Of a stretch of DNA of 52,094 nucleotides, positions 49,417 through 52,094 are shown piece after piece. The notes beneath the pieces were generated by a model, which saw only the letters and a program-made list of their open reading frames with translations, was not told the origin of the DNA and did no database searches. The first letter of the stretch is position 1. Every line of letters begins with the position of its first letter. Both the position numbers and the translations under genes were made by a program. This DNA is from an uncultured Ruminiclostridium sp. (GTDB lineage Bacteria; Bacillota; Clostridia; Oscillospirales; Ruminococcaceae), in assembly GCA_934454635.1 (NCBI GenBank), contig CAKSFR010000017.1, forward strand, positions 1 through 52,094. Reading direction: 5' to 3'.

Positions 49417-51906
49417 TTACTTTTTCTTTTTTCTTGAAACAGCTGCCGCCGCGCCCGCGATAAGCACTGCCACAAACCCAAGCGTTACGCCCGTGTGGGG
49501 ATTGCTGTCGTCGGAAGCTCCGTCAACAGAATTAACGGTTTTGATTGCCTTGTCGGCGTCATTTGAATGGTCGTATTTATCGACTACGACAATGTAATCC
49601 GAAGCGTGATCGAAGTAAAGTCCGATCAGTCCGTCATCATCGAACGGAAAACTTCCGCAGAAATCGAGAGTCGGGATATCGAATTTAAAGCCGTTATTAT
49701 CCAGCTCGTTCACATCGGTTATACGATACAGATTAGCATAGTAAAGGCTATCGTTCTTCCTGTTAATACTATCGTCGTCCCTGCTAATAAAGTGAGCGTT
49801 AATGTCGTCGGTGTCCCAATCTCTGCCGAGGTCTATATAATATCTAATATTGAACTCCAGCCTTGAGTATTCAAGGCTTCCGTCATGATTTACCGAAATC
49901 GGGAAAATATGCAGCGGCGATTCAAATAATCTCATGGAATTATCATTTTTTCTATTGGGAGTCCAAAAACGAAATCCGCCTTTGCCGAGCATATCAGCAT
50001 TCTCATTGAAAAGATCGTACTCATTGAACTTATCGAAAAGATCATACTCATTGAAAAGGCTCATCCAGCCGTCATTTGACGCTACATTTTTCGCGCCTAT
50101 TGCTACTTCGGGAAAAAGCGGAGCGCCGCTTCTTATATCGCGTCCGTTGACTATCCACCTGTATCCCTCGTTTAAATCGGCAACTATCGCAATACTTCTG
50201 CCTTTAAGCGCGTCGCTGATTTTCTTCTGTGCCTCGGGCGGAACGTGAATATGGATTCTGAGGATTACGCGCGTGCCGTCGTCTGCGTTCGTTATCTCGG
50301 AAACGACCCAATCAACGTCGTCAAGTGTATTTATATCAAAGGTTCTGTCCTCCTGAACCGTATCGGGAGGAGTAAGCGTATTGTTATTATCGTCCCAATC
50401 TTCGCTTATGTCTCCTATGTCATCCGTATCGTCAGCCGATTCGGTTGTTATCGTAGTTACTGCCGTCGTAGTTGTCGCGGTCGTAACCGCAGGTATGTTC
50501 GGTCTTGTTCCCGTAGGGCCTGTTATCGGTGCGGGAGTTGTCGTCGTTGTGGTGGTAGTTTCGGTGGGCTTCGCGTAATCGCCGTATTCCTGCCCGCACA
50601 CTTCGCAGACCGCCTTTTTCACTGCGGTAGCTGTTCCGCCGCGGTGGGCTTCTTTTTCGGAAGCCTTGCTGCACACCGCACAAATGTGCCAATGGCTGTT
50701 TGCGTCGGATTCGTACTTGTCGAGGAAAACGTGACCCGTTGCGGGTATCACCGTATCCTCAGGCGTAACTTCAACAGGCATATCACCTTCCGAATCTACA
50801 AACAGCGCCCCGCAGTCCTCGCACTCATAGTAGGCTATATTGCCCTCTTTGGTGCAGGTAGCGGCATTTTCGGCGTGTTTTTTAAGAGTGCCGTGCTGAC
50901 CGTCAAAAGTGTATGTGAAGCTGTATTCGCTGCCGTTTTTCGTCAGTTCGCCTGTGGGAATTGTTTCTCCGTTTAACGTTATTGCTAAATCGGGAGAAAA
51001 TCTGTAGTTTTCGCTCGTTCCCGCAACCGCATTTCCCGCAAAGCTTATAACTGCGGTATATTTCTTGCATTTTTCAAAGGTATCAACGGTGTTACCGCCC
51101 TCGTCGAGCCATTTTGCCACTTTCGCCGTAATTTTATTATAGGCAGAATATTCAAGCATACCGTCGGGATCTCCCGCTAACGGCGACTGAAGATAAAAAT
51201 CGACTTCGTTCAGCGCTACAGCGCGAAGCTCAAATCCCAAACCGTCGAAGCTCTCGCCGTCTGTTTCCGCAGCAGCTTTCAGCGCTTCCCACAATGCTTC
51301 CTTGCTGCTGTAGGAACTGCCGTCCGTTTTGCCGTCATGCAAAAGCAGGCATTCCGTTCCGTCGGTATAGCCCGAGCAGTTAACATTTCCGTCATTATCG
51401 GCGGTTATCGTGACAATGCTCCGGCTGTCCTCAATGTCCAAAAACGGCATTTCAAGCGTTTTATACCGCCACTCTATTTCGAGAGAAAGAATAACAGGAT
51501 TTCCTCTTGTAGCAGCCTCTGCGCTTTCCGCCATCTCTATCGTAACAGCGTCGCCTCCGCTTGCGCCGACCGCAATATCAGCGGTTTCTTTTATCCAATT
51601 CTTCCCGCTGCCGTCGCCTGTATACATATATCCGCCCCACGCTTTCCAGCCGATTATCTCCTGAATAGGCGTAACAGCGCCGTTTGAAAGCGCTGCAGAA
51701 TATACCGTAGTCGGTAAATCCTGTCTATCCATCAGCTCAGCGCTGTAATCCACGGCAGTCATCCAACCGAATCTGGTGTCGGGCGTCTGAGTCGTCACAA
51801 AAACATAGTGAGCACTTGCCGCGCTTGCGGGAATTATCAGCATTGTAACGGAGATCGCCGCTGCAAGAGCCAGCGCAAGCAGCCCTTTCAATCTTCTTTT
51901 TAACAT
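49417..51906 (-). CDS. Sortase-anchored surface protein (NPHTG signal)
   Basis: An 829-residue exported protein. The N terminus has a signal peptide (about 1-30, cleavage near PASAASA). Residues about 30-330 form a beta-rich domain. A Cys-rich part has paired motifs TCTKEGNIAYYECEDCG, then HWHICAVC and CEVCGQEYG, probably zinc-binding repeats. A Thr/Pro stalk follows, then an acidic linker and a second large domain. The C terminus NPHTG at 802-806, a hydrophobic helix and SRKKKK is a cell-wall sorting signal of NPxTG type. ATG at 51906 with GGGAGG upstream is preferred to 51933. No sortase gene is in the window. Confidence 0.88.
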   Translation of the reverse strand: MLKRRLKGLLALALAAAISVTMLIIPASAASAHYVFVTTQTPDTRFGWMTAVDYSAELMDRQDLPTTVYSAALSNGAVTPIQEIIGWKAWGGYMYTGDGSGKNWIKETADIAVGASGGDAVTIEMAESAEAATRGNPVILSLEIEWRYKTLEMPFLDIEDSRSIVTITADNDGNVNCSGYTDGTECLLLHDGKTDGSSYSSKEALWEALKAAAETDGESFDGLGFELRAVALNEVDFYLQSPLAGDPDGMLEYSAYNKITAKVAKWLDEGGNTVDTFEKCKKYTAVISFAGNAVAGTSENYRFSPDLAITLNGETIPTGELTKNGSEYSFTYTFDGQHGTLKKHAENAATCTKEGNIAYYECEDCGALFVDSEGDMPVEVTPEDTVIPATGHVFLDKYESDANSHWHICAVCSKASEKEAHRGGTATAVKKAVCEVCGQEYGDYAKPTETTTTTTTTPAPITGPTGTRPNIPAVTTATTTTAVTTITTESADDTDDIGDISEDWDDNNNTLTPPDTVQEDRTFDINTLDDVDWVVSEITNADDGTRVILRIHIHVPPEAQKKISDALKGRSIAIVADLNEGYRWIVNGRDIRSGAPLFPEVAIGAKNVASNDGWMSLFNEYDLFDKFNEYDLFNENADMLGKGGFRFWTPNRKNDNSMRLFESPLHIFPISVNHDGSLEYSRLEFNIRYYIDLGRDWDTDDINAHFISRDDDSINRKNDSLYYANLYRITDVNELDNNGFKFDIPTLDFCGSFPFDDDGLIGLYFDHASDYIVVVDKYDHSNDADKAIKTVNSVDGASDDSNPHTGVTLGFVAVLIAGAAAAVSRKKKK
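50006..50059. repeat. 27-bp direct repeat in the surface protein gene
   Basis: Two near-identical copies with a 27-bp period, starting at 50006 and 50033, encode the nine-residue pairs NEYDLFDKF and NEYDLFNEN. The frame is kept. Confidence 0.75.
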
Positions 51907-51947
51907 TTTTGTCCTCCCTTTCAGAAATGCCATAATTTACTATTTTA

Positions 51948-51976
51948 ATTATAATATTATATAGCACTTTTGTCAA
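51948..51976 (-). promoter_or_regulatory. Promoter of the surface protein gene
   Basis: Perfect consensus on the minus strand: TTGACA (51976-51971), 17-bp spacer, TATAAT (51953-51948). The leader is about 40 bases. Confidence 0.85.
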
Positions 51977-52094
51977 GTAACTTTTCCGAATTGTTGCAAA
52001 TCTTTCCCAAACGCAAGGCGAGCGCCTTGAGGCAGTTCCCGCCTTTTTAAACGTTATACCCACGCCCCGCTTTCCGAAACGGCGGGTGACGGAA
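51977..52094. other. Non-coding end of the window
   Basis: No supported gene is seen. Two small stem-loops are visible, CAAGGC/GCCTTG (near 52013) and CCCGC/GCGGG (near 52066-52086). A GCC-TTTTT stretch (52050-52056) could be a weak rightward terminator for a gene ending outside the window. Confidence 0.4.

Overview
The window looks like chromosome of a gut-type Clostridia bacterium of the Oscillospiraceae/Ruminococcus kind. This is an inference from gene families, Firmicutes gene order (rnc-smc-ftsY, infC-rpmI-rplT, aroQ-pepP-efp), Thr-rich linkers in surface proteins and an NPxTG-type sortase signal; no 16S gene is inside the window. Gene density is high, several genes use TTG starts, and most promoters are near-consensus sigma-A sites with 17-bp spacers. 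I saw no insertion sequence, prophage, CRISPR array or tRNA.

Layout. 1-240: two tandem consensus promoters and a leader reading leftwards off the window, very probably into an rRNA operon. 359-2374 (-): an unknown zinc-ribbon membrane protein. 2445-9830 (+): one housekeeping operon of eight genes (unknown, thioesterase, FAD protein, pyrophosphatase, GH27 glycosidase, tadA, flippase, divergent dprA) closed by a terminator. 9878-12680 (-): DUF3810-type metallopeptidase-like protein, EamA transporter, and ribU under an FMN riboswitch. 12703-16966 (-): zinc-ribbon protein, efp, M24 peptidase, aroQ, endonuclease IV family protein, yqeG, rpsU. 17083-30885 (-): about 13.8 kb of tightly packed or overlapping genes, trmH-topA-trmFO-plsX-rnc-radical SAM-smc-ftsY-rdgB-yhbY-nadD-yqeK-rsfS. 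30942-31883 (+): a membrane protein that appears to be a paralogue of the first gene. 31962-33331 (-): infC-rpmI-rplT with promoter, attenuator leader and a probable AUU start. 33416-35040: a YkgJ-type protein, a small unknown, secG with a long acidic tail, and a 51-residue membrane protein. 35170-37093 (-): ABC-2 exporter and its Xre/AbrB regulator.

The most interesting part is 37245-46058, a Ser/Thr phospho-signalling island. A leftward operon encodes a small FHA-like protein, a soluble PP2C phosphatase, a membrane protein that joins an outside trypsin-like protease to a cytoplasmic FHA domain, a membrane-anchored PP2C, and a Hanks kinase with a zinc-ribbon N terminus, one membrane helix, a Thr-rich stalk and an extracellular leucine-rich-repeat sensor. 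A second kinase of the same design, followed by an HTH protein, is transcribed divergently. All parts of a write/read/erase circuit across the membrane are present; the protease-FHA fusion suggests that threonine phosphorylation inside the cell could control proteolysis outside. It is followed by a PstS-like lipoprotein (46179), a cysteine-rich U32-like unknown (48433) and a sortase-anchored surface protein (49417-51906, -), which are possible but unproven clients.
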